A stretch of 64,000 bases of DNA, taken from assembly GCF_040412085.2 (NCBI RefSeq), contig NZ_CP115920.1, positions 1,116,001 to 1,180,000 on the forward strand, written 5' to 3'. This stretch comes from Vibrio sp. CB1-14. GTDB taxonomy: Bacteria > Pseudomonadota > Gammaproteobacteria > Enterobacterales > Vibrionaceae. The translations under genes were made by a program, and so were the position numbers. The number at the start of each line of letters is the position of its first letter. Position 1 is the stretch's first letter. Positions 9,341 through 18,586 of the stretch are shown here, piece by piece. The notes beneath the pieces are model-generated. The model did no database searches and was not told where the DNA came from. It was given only the letters and a program-made list of their open reading frames with translations.

Positions 9341-10435
9341 TTATTGGAACTGGCGACTAATCCTATAAATCGCGCCACTATCAGTGCTAAACCATACGTG
9401 ACCGGCCGAATCGGTGGTGATATCTCGTACTCTCTCTCCAAGCTCTTCGTAGTAGCGTCTTTCTTCTAATACTTGGCCTGCTTCGTTGATATCTAGGATG
9501 TTGATGTGCGTGAGTTTCAGCGCTCCTATTAGCAAGATGCCATTGAGCCTTGGAAACTCCTCGCCCTCATACAAATGCAGCGACCCTGGTGCAATGGAAG
9601 GAATGTAAACTTTGCTTGGTGGTTCAATGCCTTCTTTTTCTTGCGCCTCTCCAGCATTGATGGGCTCCCAATACTCTTTACCGTGTGAAGTAATTGGCCA
9701 GCCATAGTTAAGACCCGCTTTAACTAAGTTGAGCTCATCACCGCCTCTTGGGCCGTGCTCTATCGTCCACAATTGAGCTCGTTTGCTATCAAACACCAAC
9801 CCTTGTGGATTGCGGTGGCCGTAAGAGTATATCTCTGGAGCAAAATCTTGGTTGTCGACAAACGGATTGTCTTTTGGAATTGATCCATCTTGATTGAGGC
9901 GAACGATGCTACCGGCGTGGTTATCGGTCTGCTGAGCATTATCCCTGTCACCTGCATCACCTATGGTCATATAGACCAAACCTTCCTCATCAAAAGCGAT
10001 TCGGCTGCCAAAGTGGCGACCAGAGGTGACCGGCACATTACTGGTGAATAGATCTTGCCAGTTTGTGAGTTTGTTGCCATTGAGAGTCGCTTTCGCAAGA
10101 GTGGGGGCTCCCCCTTTATCGACAGGTTTCGCGTAGGTGAAATAATAAACGTTGGCTTCGGATGGGCTTGGGTGAATGTCCATCAGGCCACCTTGGCCAG
10201 AGGCATAAATCGCAGGTAGCCCACTTATCGATGTTTGCTTGCTACTTTTTGTATCGACAAGCAGCATTTGACCTTCCCTTAACGTCACCAATAGTTCCGA
10301 GTCACCTACAGTCAGAATTGACCAAGGAACCCCATTCACTGTGGTCACTTTTTCTAACTGACTGCCTTCAAACTCTCGGGCTATCGAGGGCATTGCCAAT
10401 AGAAAAATCAGAGGTAAAAGAAGTAATGGACGCAT
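9341..10435 (-). CDS. PQQ-dependent aldose sugar dehydrogenase family, periplasmic
   Basis: The protein has 364 residues from the ATG at 10435, chosen because GAGGGAA lies upstream and a signal peptide starts there (LLLLPLIFLLAMPSIA). It is a six-bladed beta-propeller of the soluble glucose dehydrogenase family (E. coli YliI/Asd type). Key signatures are GSRIAFDEEGLVYMTIGD, YGHRNPQGLVFD and EHGPRGGDELNLVKAGLNYGWP, which carries PQQ- and calcium-binding residues in the family. It would oxidise aldose sugars in the periplasm if PQQ is available. No PQQ synthesis gene is in the window. It stands alone. Confidence 0.85.
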   Translation of the reverse strand: MRPLLLLPLIFLLAMPSIAREFEGSQLEKVTTVNGVPWSILTVGDSELLVTLREGQMLLVDTKSSKQTSISGLPAIYASGQGGLMDIHPSPSEANVYYFTYAKPVDKGGAPTLAKATLNGNKLTNWQDLFTSNVPVTSGRHFGSRIAFDEEGLVYMTIGDAGDRDNAQQTDNHAGSIVRLNQDGSIPKDNPFVDNQDFAPEIYSYGHRNPQGLVFDSKRAQLWTIEHGPRGGDELNLVKAGLNYGWPITSHGKEYWEPINAGEAQEKEGIEPPSKVYIPSIAPGSLHLYEGEEFPRLNGILLIGALKLTHINILDINEAGQVLEERRYYEELGERVRDITTDSAGHVWFSTDSGAIYRISRQFQ

Positions 10436-10816
10436 GCTAAAAGTTCCCTCGCGACTGGGTGTGAACAACTCGTTGACGATTACGCTATCTGTATGAATAT
10501 AGACATCTTTCACAGAATTGCATTCACAAAGCTTCACTTTTGTCAAAAATGGATTACGCTGATTTTTGAGTAAATATTAGTCGCATGTATCGCTGTATGT
10601 ACGCATTTGTTTAAATGTTGGTTGCGAAAGCACATGGATAGCACGTTTATCTAATGTGAATGTTAATAATACCTTTCAATTTGGTTGTCTTGCTGGTAGA
10701 AGTAGCAGGGAGTCAAAAAATAATTCACGAAGTGTAAATTAAATAATACACACTCATTCCCCATTAGTGAGTAGAGTGCCTCTGCTCATTCTGGGTTGCT
10801 TAATCAAGGAGTTAAG

Positions 10817-11782
10817 ATGAAAGCAAGCAAGATCATTGTCACTGCAGCATTAACAGGTGTGGCGTTGCTGTCTTCAGCCAGCATCATGGCAAAAACAGCA
10901 AAAGTCGCGGTATCGCAAATTGTTGAACACCCTGCGCTCGATGCGACACGCCAAGGTTTGGTCGACGGTCTTAAAGAAAAAGGCTACGAGCAAGGTAAAA
11001 ACCTCGAGTTTGATTATAAAACTGCGCAAGGTAACCCAGCGATTGCAGTGCAAATTGCTCGCCAATACGTGGGTGAGCGCCCAGACGTGTTAGTGGGTAT
11101 CGCGACACCAACAGCTCAAGCATTGGTTTCTGCGACACGTGATATTCCAGTAGTGTTTACCGCCGTTACTGATCCTGTGGGTGCGAAACTGGTGAAAAAG
11201 CTTGAACAGCCAGGTAAGAACGTGACAGGTCTATCGGATCTATCACCCGTCGATCAGCACGTTGAGCTTATCCAAGAGATCATGCCAAATGTGAAGAGCA
11301 TTGGTGTGGTTTACAACCCAGGCGAAGCGAACGCAGTGAGCTTAATGAAGCTATTGAAAGAGAGCACAGACAAACGTGGTATTGAGCTAGTGGAAGCTAC
11401 AGCGCTTAAAAGTGCCGATGTCCAAACCGCGACTCAAGCTATTTCAGCGAAATCAGACATCATCTACGCGCTTATCGATAACACGGTAGCGAGTGCTATC
11501 GAAGGCATGATTGTATCGGCTAACCAAGCGAAGACGCCGGTTTTTGGTGCGGCAACGTCGTATGTTGAGCGTGGCGCTGTGGCGAGTCTTGGTTTTGATT
11601 ACTACCAAATCGGCGTGCAGACAGCAGACTACGTAGCGCAAATTCTTGAAGGTACTGAGCCAGGTAAAATCGATGTCAAAGTGGCAAAAGGTTCGGATTT
11701 GGTGATCAACGCAACGGCTGCGAAAAAATTGGGTCTTTCTATCCCTCAAACGGTGATGGATCGAGCAACAAGCGTTAAGTAA
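10817..11782 (+). CDS. ABC transporter substrate-binding protein (COG2984 type)
   Basis: The protein has 321 residues from the ATG at 10817, with AAGGAG 7 bp upstream. A signal peptide (TAALTGVALLSSASIMA) precedes a two-lobed binding protein of the ABC_sub_bind type: KVAVSQIVEHPALDATRQG at the N-terminus, then DVLVGIATPTAQALVSATRD and IPVVFTAVTDPVGAKLV. Some Gram-positive relatives bind tryptophan, but the ligand here is unproven. Permease and ATPase genes follow on the same strand after a terminator hairpin, completing an importer. Confidence 0.85.
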   Translation: MKASKIIVTAALTGVALLSSASIMAKTAKVAVSQIVEHPALDATRQGLVDGLKEKGYEQGKNLEFDYKTAQGNPAIAVQIARQYVGERPDVLVGIATPTAQALVSATRDIPVVFTAVTDPVGAKLVKKLEQPGKNVTGLSDLSPVDQHVELIQEIMPNVKSIGVVYNPGEANAVSLMKLLKESTDKRGIELVEATALKSADVQTATQAISAKSDIIYALIDNTVASAIEGMIVSANQAKTPVFGAATSYVERGAVASLGFDYYQIGVQTADYVAQILEGTEPGKIDVKVAKGSDLVINATAAKKLGLSIPQTVMDRATSVK

Positions 11783-11798
11783 GTCTTGCATTGAGATG

Positions 11799-11826
11799 AA
11801 GCTGGATCTTCGGATCCAGCTTTTTT
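11799..11826 (+). terminator. intrinsic terminator/attenuator after the binding-protein gene
   Basis: A perfect 10-bp stem AAGCTGGATC/GATCCAGCTT closed by a TTCG tetraloop is followed by T residues, 17 bp after the binding-protein stop and 50 bp before the permease start. It probably reduces readthrough so that the binding protein is made in excess. Confidence 0.75.
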
Positions 11827-11876
11827 GTTAAGTCTTCTTTTTTAAACAGCAGTTGTTAAACAGCAGTGGAGTAGTT

Positions 11877-12818
11877 ATGTCTGCTTTTGCATTTTTTGGA
11901 GCTCTTGAAATTGGTCTTATTTACGGACTGGTTGCACTGGGTGTCTATCTTACTTTTCGCGTTCTCGACTTTCCTGATCTGAGTGTTGATGGCAGCTTTC
12001 CTATGGGAGCCGCTGTGGCAGCTACCGCGATTGTTGCCGGTATTAACCCTTGGGTAGCAACAGGGATGGCGATTATTGCCGGAGCTGCAACGGGCTGGGT
12101 GACCGCCTTTCTTGCAGTGCGCTGCGGTATCCTTCACTTGCTTGCGTCTATCCTCACGATGATTGCGGCATTCTCGATCAATATTCGTATCATGGGTCGA
12201 CCAAACATGGCCTTGCTTGGCGAAGACACCATTTTGACTCCGTTCGAAATGATGGGTGATGCCATATATGTTCGCCCGCTGGTGGTTGGCGTGTTAGTGC
12301 TGATTTCAGCTTGGTTTGTGGTACGACTGCTGAACAGCGACTTTGGTTTGGGTCTTCGTGCCACAGGCGTAAATGCACGCATGGTTAAGGCTCAAGGGGC
12401 AAGTACCTCATTTTACACCTATTTCTGCTTAGCACTATCAAACGGCTTTGTCGGCTTTGCTGGTGCACTTTTCGCACAAACCAACAGTTTCGCTGATGTC
12501 ACATCCGGCGTGGGTACTATTGTTGTGGGTCTGGCTGCGGTCATTTTAGGTCAAACGCTTATTCCTGGTCGTAAGATTTGGGTTGCTGTAACTGCAGTCA
12601 TTGTTGGCTCTGTTCTGTATCGTTTGGCCGTCGCCTTTGCCTTGAGTTCGGGCATGTTTGGCCTGCAAGCATCCGACCTAAACTTGGTCACCGCCGTGCT
12701 GGTGGCAGCTGCGCTGATTGCGCCAAAGATAAAAGGAAACCTAAAAGCAAAAAAGGTCGTAAAGCCTGCTAAGAGTAAAGCGGTCTCTCAACCAGGCAAC
12801 ACGGGGAATGCAGCATGA
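11877..12818 (+). CDS. ABC transporter permease (COG4120 type)
   Basis: The protein has 313 residues from the ATG at 11877 (GTGGAG upstream) and about eight to ten hydrophobic segments. It belongs to the branched-chain/ribose-like permease superfamily: LIYGLVALGVYLTFRVLDFPDLSVDGSF at the N-terminus and a cytoplasmic loop with GLRATGVNARMVKAQGAS. The C-terminus is Lys-rich. It overlaps the ATPase gene by 4 bp (ATGA), so the two are translationally coupled. Confidence 0.85.
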   Translation: MSAFAFFGALEIGLIYGLVALGVYLTFRVLDFPDLSVDGSFPMGAAVAATAIVAGINPWVATGMAIIAGAATGWVTAFLAVRCGILHLLASILTMIAAFSINIRIMGRPNMALLGEDTILTPFEMMGDAIYVRPLVVGVLVLISAWFVVRLLNSDFGLGLRATGVNARMVKAQGASTSFYTYFCLALSNGFVGFAGALFAQTNSFADVTSGVGTIVVGLAAVILGQTLIPGRKIWVAVTAVIVGSVLYRLAVAFALSSGMFGLQASDLNLVTAVLVAAALIAPKIKGNLKAKKVVKPAKSKAVSQPGNTGNAA

Positions 12819-13609
12819 TTCGACTAGAAGATATTCAAGTTACCTTTAATCCAGGGACGGTTTTGGAAAATCGTGCACTGAAAGGGGTGAACCTAGAGGT
12901 GCCAGAGCACCAGTTTTTGACGGTCATTGGCTCTAACGGTGCTGGTAAATCAACCTTGCTAGGTGCGGTTACGGGTGAAACGCCGATGGTCGGTGGGCGT
13001 GTTCTCATTGATGATATGGATGTGACTCGCCAAACCGTCGATCAACGTGCTAATCAATGTGCACGAGTGTTTCAAGATCCTTTAGCCGGTACTTGTGGTG
13101 ATCTCTCTATCGAAGAGAACATGGCACTGGCCTACATGCGTGGCAAAAAGCGTGGCTGGAGCTTGTCGCTGTCGAGTAAACGTCGCAAGCTGTTCCAAGA
13201 GCGCATCAGCATTCTAGGACTTGGACTTGAAGACAGGCTCGGGGACAACATTGGATTGCTATCTGGTGGTCAGCGTCAGGCGGTAAGCCTAGTTATGGCA
13301 ACATTGTCAGACAGTAAGTTGCTGCTATTGGATGAACACACTGCGGCACTCGATCCACGCATGGCGGCGTTCGTTATTGATCTCACCAAAAAGGTTATTC
13401 AAGAGTTTAACCTCACGGTAATGATGGTGACGCACTCAATGAAAGATGCACTCGCTTGTGGCGATCGAACCGTGATGCTGCACCAAGGCGAAATTGTCCT
13501 CGATGTAGAAGGCGATCAGCGTGCCAATATGCAAGTGCCAGACTTATTGGAAATGTTCTCCAAAGTACGTGGTGAAGAGCTCGCTGACGACAGTTTGTTG
13601 CTCAGCTAA
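12815..13609 (+). CDS. ABC transporter ATP-binding protein (COG1101 type)
   Basis: The 264-residue ATPase has Walker A GSNGAGKST (residues ~38-46), Q-loop VFQDPLAGTC, signature LLSGGQRQAVSL, Walker B LLLLDEHTAALD and switch histidine VTHSM. It pairs with the permease and binding protein upstream in a three-gene importer with no recognised enzyme gene beside it to hint at the substrate. Confidence 0.9.
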   Translation: MIRLEDIQVTFNPGTVLENRALKGVNLEVPEHQFLTVIGSNGAGKSTLLGAVTGETPMVGGRVLIDDMDVTRQTVDQRANQCARVFQDPLAGTCGDLSIEENMALAYMRGKKRGWSLSLSSKRRKLFQERISILGLGLEDRLGDNIGLLSGGQRQAVSLVMATLSDSKLLLLDEHTAALDPRMAAFVIDLTKKVIQEFNLTVMMVTHSMKDALACGDRTVMLHQGEIVLDVEGDQRANMQVPDLLEMFSKVRGEELADDSLLLS

Positions 13610-13746
13610 TCATCATTGTTTAAAGGTCTCAGCCTCCCGAGCTAAGCCTACAATCTGTGATCCCTCTTCAATTTGAAGGGGGAATTTTTCTTCAGCCGAT
13701 TCTTCTACAATTATCCTACCTCGTTCCCTATAACAGAAGAATCATA

Positions 13747-15579
13747 ATGAATCAGCCATTTTTATATCATCCGCAAACCCAAGATGGGTTAGTGCGAGAA
13801 GGTGATAAACTCACTATTCGTCTATTTGCTGAGCAAGATAAATTTGAGTCAATAAAGCTTCGTCATGAGCCGGACAATGAAGAATATCTAGTCGAGCTTA
13901 GTAAAGTTGGTACCAAAGGTCAGCTAGACATCTGGCAAGCAGCATTGCCTCTGAGTGCCGATAAAGATGTGACTTACTATGTGTTTAAGGCACTGACTGC
14001 GACGGGCCAATATTGGCTCGATGCGCGCGGCACTCACAGCCGTATGCCGGGGCGAGAGTATCATTTCAAATATAACCGCGCAGATCAGCCACCAAGTTGG
14101 GTTGCAGAGCAGGTGTTCTACCAGATCTTCCCAGATCGCTTCTGTAATGGCGACCCGAGTATTGGCGTTGAGACTGGCGAGTACCAATACCCAAATCGCA
14201 ATCGTGAGTCAGTGAAGAAACAGTGGGGAGAGCCAGTAGGCAATCATGGCAGTTCGGGCGCGGTTGAGTTTTATGGTGGCGACCTAGCTGGTATCGAATC
14301 TAAGTTGGACTATCTGCAAGATCTCGGGATAACCACCTTGTACCTCAATCCGATTTTCACCTCATACAGTAACCATAAGTACGACACGGTGGACTACTAT
14401 TCGATCGATCCTAAGTTTGGTACTAATCAACAATTTGCCGAACTTGCAGACAATTTGCATCAAAGAGGCATGAAAGTGGTGCTCGATGCAGTTCTCAATC
14501 ACACCTCGGTCGCTCACCCATGGTTTGACGTGTTAGAGGCGAGTAACGGTGCTTACACCTCTGCAGACAGTCCCTACCGAGACTACTACTTCTTTAATGG
14601 TGACTCTAAACAGTATGTGGGTTGGAAAGGAATCGATACGCTACCGGTTCTAAACTTCCACAATGAAGAAGTACGCGATCATATCTATCGTAGTAAAGAC
14701 TCTGTGATCAAACATTGGTTGAAACCACCGTACAATATAGACGGCTGGCGTTTTGATGTGATTCATATGCTGGGTGAGGGCGAGGGCGCAGCAAACAACG
14801 CCCATTATGTGAGGGCGTTTCGTGAATCGATGAAGTCGGTGAATCCTGACTCCTACATGCTGGGTGAGCATTTCTTTGAAGCAACTCAGTGGCTACAGGG
14901 CGATCAAGAAGATGGCGCCATGAACTACTATGGTTTTGCCCATCCACTGCGCGCGCTTCTCGCTGGCAAAGATATTGCGTTTGATCCTATCAACATCGAC
15001 TGCCACGAGTTTTTAAGCTGGCTTCAAGAGGCAAGTGCTAAAGTGCCATGGAGCAACCAGCTATCTCAGTTAAACCAACTCGATAGTCATGATACGGAAC
15101 GTTTTATTACTACCTTGGCTGGCAATGACAATCGTCTTGCCATCGCCTTACAGCTTCTGATGACCTACGTAGGCACTCCGTGCTTATACTACGGTGTGGA
15201 AGTCGGGCTTGAGGGGACGCATGATCCCGATAATCGTCGCTGCTTCCCATGGGAGCGAGTGGAGACAAGTTCGTGGCTACCGTATTGCAAGCAATTGATT
15301 TCGCTTCGTAAAGCATCAAAAGCACTGCAGCGAGGTAGTTTTGTCCCGCTTTATGTTGATGAGTTTAGCTTGGTGTTCGCCCGTCAACTGGACGATGAAG
15401 TGGTGATTAGTGGCTTTAATCTAGGGACAGACGCTGTGCAGTTTTCGCTGCCGGTTTGGAAGCTAGGGCTTGAGAGTGCCCGTTTTGAATGTGCATCGAC
15501 GGGCAGCAAATCTGAATCAATTGATGGTGTGTTAGACGTCACTATCGCAGCAGAGGGCTCTCTGCTGCTGACACACTAA
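13747..15579 (+). CDS. malZ: maltodextrin glucosidase (GH13)
   Basis: The 610-residue enzyme is collinear with E. coli MalZ (605 residues). An N-terminal carbohydrate-binding-like domain (1-120) precedes a GH13 barrel. Conserved regions are DAVLNHTS, GWRFDVIHMLGEG with the nucleophile Asp, LGEHFFE with the acid Glu, and NQLDSHDTERF with the third Asp. It releases glucose from the reducing end of maltodextrins in the cytoplasm; no signal peptide is seen. The start at 13747 matches the E. coli N-terminus. No other mal gene is adjacent. Confidence 0.9.
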   Translation: MNQPFLYHPQTQDGLVREGDKLTIRLFAEQDKFESIKLRHEPDNEEYLVELSKVGTKGQLDIWQAALPLSADKDVTYYVFKALTATGQYWLDARGTHSRMPGREYHFKYNRADQPPSWVAEQVFYQIFPDRFCNGDPSIGVETGEYQYPNRNRESVKKQWGEPVGNHGSSGAVEFYGGDLAGIESKLDYLQDLGITTLYLNPIFTSYSNHKYDTVDYYSIDPKFGTNQQFAELADNLHQRGMKVVLDAVLNHTSVAHPWFDVLEASNGAYTSADSPYRDYYFFNGDSKQYVGWKGIDTLPVLNFHNEEVRDHIYRSKDSVIKHWLKPPYNIDGWRFDVIHMLGEGEGAANNAHYVRAFRESMKSVNPDSYMLGEHFFEATQWLQGDQEDGAMNYYGFAHPLRALLAGKDIAFDPINIDCHEFLSWLQEASAKVPWSNQLSQLNQLDSHDTERFITTLAGNDNRLAIALQLLMTYVGTPCLYYGVEVGLEGTHDPDNRRCFPWERVETSSWLPYCKQLISLRKASKALQRGSFVPLYVDEFSLVFARQLDDEVVISGFNLGTDAVQFSLPVWKLGLESARFECASTGSKSESIDGVLDVTIAAEGSLLLTH

Positions 15580-15602
15580 CTAGATTGACTGCGGCAAGGT
15601 GA

Positions 15603-16565
15603 TTACTGCGATAAGGCCGCAAGCATCTTGTCGCGGTATTGCTGGATGTGCTCGACAATCGGTGCCGCTTTGTTAAAGGTGCGGATCTCACGAAATAGCT
15701 CAGCGGCTTCTGGGTATTGCTGACGAAGATACGAGAACCACTGCTTAACGCGGTTTGGATAGTAAAGCCCTTTATCGCCTTTGATTTCATAGGTTGAATA
15801 GACCAAAAGCAGCTCAACCACTTCATGCCAAGGCATCACTGTATGGTTGTGTTTGACCACGTTACCGAGGTTCGGCACATTGAACGCGCCGCGGCAGACC
15901 ATCAAAGAATCCACGCCTGTAGTTTCAATGCATCGCTGTCCATCGGCGTAGTTCCAAATCTCACCATTCGCGATAAGAGGCAAGTTGGTTTTGCTGCGAA
16001 TCGCGTTGATGTATTCCCATTTGATCTCGCTAGCTTTATATCCGCCAGTTTTGGTGCGTGCATGTACGGTAAGTTCATTGGCGCCTGCTTGTTCAATCGC
16101 ATCAACAATCTCAAAGCAGTCATCTGGATTTTCCCAGCCTAAGCGAATCTTAGCAGTAACGGGAATAGAGGGGTCTACCGCATCTCGGCATGCTTTAACT
16201 ACGCTATGGATAAGCTCTGGGTGCTGCAGTAACGCCGCGCCGCCTTTGCTCTTGTTGACCAGTTTTGCAGGGCAGCCAAAGTTGAGATCAATCCCTTTCG
16301 CGCCAAGTGACGCTGCTTTAACGGCGTTTTCCGCCATCCAACGGGGATCTTGGCCGAGAAGCTGAATATGAACAGGTGTACCGGATTTGGTCATGGAACC
16401 TTGAGCCAGTTCAGGACACAGGCGATAGAACACGTGATCAGGCAAAGCTTGGTCAACAACGCGAACAAATTCAGTCACACAAAGATCGTAGTCGTTGATC
16501 TCGGTAAGAATTTCTCGCATTAAATGATCTAACACACCCTCCATCGGGCCCAAAACAACACGCAT
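15603..16565 (-). CDS. dusC: tRNA-dihydrouridine(16) synthase DusC
   Basis: About 320 residues from the ATG at 16565, which matches the E. coli N-terminus (MRVVLGPMEGVLDHLMRE); ATGs at 16577 and 16580 are alternatives and none has a strong ribosome binding site. This FMN enzyme reduces U16 of tRNAs. Signatures are DLCVTEFVRVVDQ, the catalytic Cys in DLNFGCPAKLVNKSKGGAALL (K and S flanking), and LIANGEIWNYADGQ. It is a single gene converging on malZ. Confidence 0.92.
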   Translation of the reverse strand: MRVVLGPMEGVLDHLMREILTEINDYDLCVTEFVRVVDQALPDHVFYRLCPELAQGSMTKSGTPVHIQLLGQDPRWMAENAVKAASLGAKGIDLNFGCPAKLVNKSKGGAALLQHPELIHSVVKACRDAVDPSIPVTAKIRLGWENPDDCFEIVDAIEQAGANELTVHARTKTGGYKASEIKWEYINAIRSKTNLPLIANGEIWNYADGQRCIETTGVDSLMVCRGAFNVPNLGNVVKHNHTVMPWHEVVELLLVYSTYEIKGDKGLYYPNRVKQWFSYLRQQYPEAAELFREIRTFNKAAPIVEHIQQYRDKMLAALSQ

Positions 16566-16687
16566 ACCAGTTCTCATCATATTCAGGGAGCGGGGATTCT
16601 ACCCGTTATAGAACAAAGAATCGACCATTGTGTTTCTAGGGCGAGGTAAATATACTTGCCGAAAATTTTGATTGGTGTAGTGAACAA

Positions 16688-17290
16688 ATGAAATTCATCG
16701 AGCTTCCTGTCGACTGGACAGGCGAATCTAGCGCGTTTATTGAAGGCGCAATCCTAGCCGCTAACTTTGCTGCTGAGCCGCTAAAACCAGAGGCTTGGTT
16801 ATCTTCAGTCATCGGCGATTTTACATCAGAGCAAGAGACTTGGGTCGTTGAACACCTGCATGCTCAATATGCGCTTCTAAAAACCAATCAATACGCATTG
16901 CTGGCTTTGCTTGATGACAACCAAGAGCAAGCGGCAGACTTTGCTGAGGGCTTCATGACGGTTTGGCCGGTTGTTGAGACGCAATGGCAAGGTAAAACGC
17001 TATCTGATGGCACAGAGCGCATGCTTCAAGCTCTGTTGACGACTTTGATGTTAGCAATGGACGAAGAGCAAACGCATGCTCAAATGCGTGAAGCGGGCTT
17101 TGAGCAACTGCCAACCTATGCAGACTTGGCGCCGCAACTGGATGCGATGGTGAATGAAGTCGCAATGGCGGCGGATGAGATGATGGTTGGGCATCAGTCT
17201 CAAACGGTGAACCCGTTTAAAGGGGTTGGGCGCAATGATGCTTGTCCTTGTGGTAGTGGCAACAAGTTTAAGAAGTGTTGCGGTAAGTAA
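16688..17290 (+). CDS. UPF0149/YecA-family protein with C-terminal SEC-C zinc motif
   Basis: The 200-residue protein has a helical UPF0149-type domain (residues 1-160) and ends with a SEC-C metal-binding tail, GRNDACPCGSGNKFKKCCGK, the CxC...CC pattern that binds zinc and in SecA contacts SecB or ribosomes. E. coli YecA has the same layout. The function is not established. It is followed by the 225-bp repeat array. Confidence 0.8.
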   Translation: MKFIELPVDWTGESSAFIEGAILAANFAAEPLKPEAWLSSVIGDFTSEQETWVVEHLHAQYALLKTNQYALLALLDDNQEQAADFAEGFMTVWPVVETQWQGKTLSDGTERMLQALLTTLMLAMDEEQTHAQMREAGFEQLPTYADLAPQLDAMVNEVAMAADEMMVGHQSQTVNPFKGVGRNDACPCGSGNKFKKCCGK

Positions 17291-17514
17291 TTAAGCGATG
17301 CGCAGCGAGCCAGTAGTTCCTCCCTTTAATAAGGGGAGGCTAGGAGGGGTAAATGCGTAGGATTCGAAGCGTTCAGAGGGTCAGCTTGGGTAAAGAGCAC
17401 AGGTGACAAATCTGAATTGTTACTTGTCGCGACTCCGCCGCAGAGACCCCCTCTAGCTCCCCCTATCTTAGGGGGAGAACCGCAGGCTAGCTCCTATCGT
17501 CGCACCGCCTTTTG
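17290..17514. repeat. 225-bp repeat element, copy 1 of 3
   Basis: The first of three head-to-tail copies. It starts at ATTAAGCGA (overlapping the end of the upstream gene) and ends at GCACCGCCTTTTG. It differs from copy 2 at only a handful of positions, mostly in the first 40 bp. It contains two ~36-nt arms that are inverted repeats of each other and are each self-complementary. Confidence 0.85.
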
Positions 17515-17739
17515 ATTAAGCGACGCGCAAGCGAGCCTTGGTTCCTCCCTTTTATAAGGGGAGGCTAGGAGGGGTAAATGCGTAGGATTCGAAGCGTTCA
17601 GAGGGTCAGCTTGGGTAAAGAGCTCAGGTGACAAATCTGAATTGTTACTTGTCGCGACTCCGCCGCAGAGACCCCCTCTAGCTCCCCCTATATTAGGGGG
17701 AGAACCATGGGCTAGCTCCTATCGTCGCACCGCCTTTTG
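17515..17739. repeat. 225-bp repeat element, copy 2 of 3
   Basis: The central copy of the array. The left arm (17540-17575, beginning GGTTCCTCCC) and the right arm (17671-17706, ending GGGGGAGAACC) form an imperfect long inverted repeat enclosing ~95 bp. No ORF is supported. Confidence 0.85.
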
Positions 17740-17963
17740 ATTAAGCGACGCGCAAGCGAGCCTTGGTTCCTCCCTTTTATAAGGGGAGGCTAGGAGGGGT
17801 AAATACGCAGGCCTAGAAGCGTTCAGAGGATCAGATTGGGTAAAAAACTCAGGTGACAACTTTGAATTTTTACTTGTCGTAACTTCACCGCAGATACCCC
17901 CTCTAGCTCCCCCCTATATTAGGGGGAGAACCATAGGCTAGCTCCTATCGTCGCATCGCCGTT
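17740..17963. repeat. 225-bp repeat element, copy 3 of 3 (diverged)
   Basis: The third copy, with clearly more substitutions than copies 1 and 2 (for example in the middle third) but with both inverted arms preserved. It ends at the dsbB stop codon, so the array fills the whole convergent gap between two genes. Confidence 0.8.
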
Positions 17964-18506
17964 TTATTGAAACCCACGATGTCTAGCCGATGGCACTTTC
18001 GCACCCTGCGAAATTACAACAATCGCCAACGCAACCAAGTTACCCGCAAAGATAACAACCAGCCACTGAGGCATAGAGAGCGACAAGAACTGCCACACCA
18101 CTTTTGAACAATCGCCATAAGCTTCAAACAACCATGGTGCCCATTCGTTTAATGGTGCCCAATCTGGGAACGTCACAAACAAATCACAGGTCTTAAATGG
18201 GGAAGGGTTGAACTGATAGTCCACGTGCTCAAGTGATAGTGTTAGACCTTTGATAGAAGATGCTCCCCACGCGCCTAACCCAAGCCATCTCAGCAAGGTA
18301 TTATTGGGGTTAATCAGGCCAATTAACGCAGCACCGCCGATGCCAAACATCGCAACGCGTTCGTAGATACACATGACACAAGGGGCGAGTTGCATTACAT
18401 GCTGGAAGAAAAGAGCGCAGATTTCGAAAAAGATAATCGCTAGAAGCAGCAATCCCCAAGACCATCGCGTCTTTGAAAATGCCTTAATGTTCGCTAGAAG
18501 TGTCAC
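17964..18506 (-). CDS. dsbB: disulfide bond formation protein B
   Basis: The protein has 180 residues from a GTG at 18506, preferred to the GTG at 18512 because AAGGA lies 7 bp upstream of it. This four-helix inner membrane protein re-oxidises DsbA and passes electrons to quinone. The first redox pair is CVMC (residues ~43-46) in LAPCVMCIYERVAMFG; the second pair is in FKTCDLF and YGDCSK, and the motif MPQWLVVIFAGNL follows. It is downstream of nhaB on the same strand with a terminator between, the same order as in E. coli. Confidence 0.93.
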   Translation of the reverse strand: MTLLANIKAFSKTRWSWGLLLLAIIFFEICALFFQHVMQLAPCVMCIYERVAMFGIGGAALIGLINPNNTLLRWLGLGAWGASSIKGLTLSLEHVDYQFNPSPFKTCDLFVTFPDWAPLNEWAPWLFEAYGDCSKVVWQFLSLSMPQWLVVIFAGNLVALAIVVISQGAKVPSARHRGFQ

Positions 18507-18525
18507 TGTCACGTCCTTGATAAAT

Positions 18526-18555
18526 AAAAAAAGCTCTGAATACTCAGAGCTTTTT
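18526..18555. terminator. intrinsic terminator between nhaB and dsbB
   Basis: The stem AAAAAGCTCTGA/TCAGAGCTTTTT can act in either direction. It follows the nhaB stop by about 30 bp and lies in the dsbB leader. Confidence 0.75.
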
Positions 18556-18586
18556 AACGTGGAATAGTTTCACAATCAACTAAAAA

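Noticed and set aside
17291..17963. CRISPR array in the region of tandem repeats
   Set aside because: Units are 225 bp with no short repeat/spacer alternation and no cas genes nearby.
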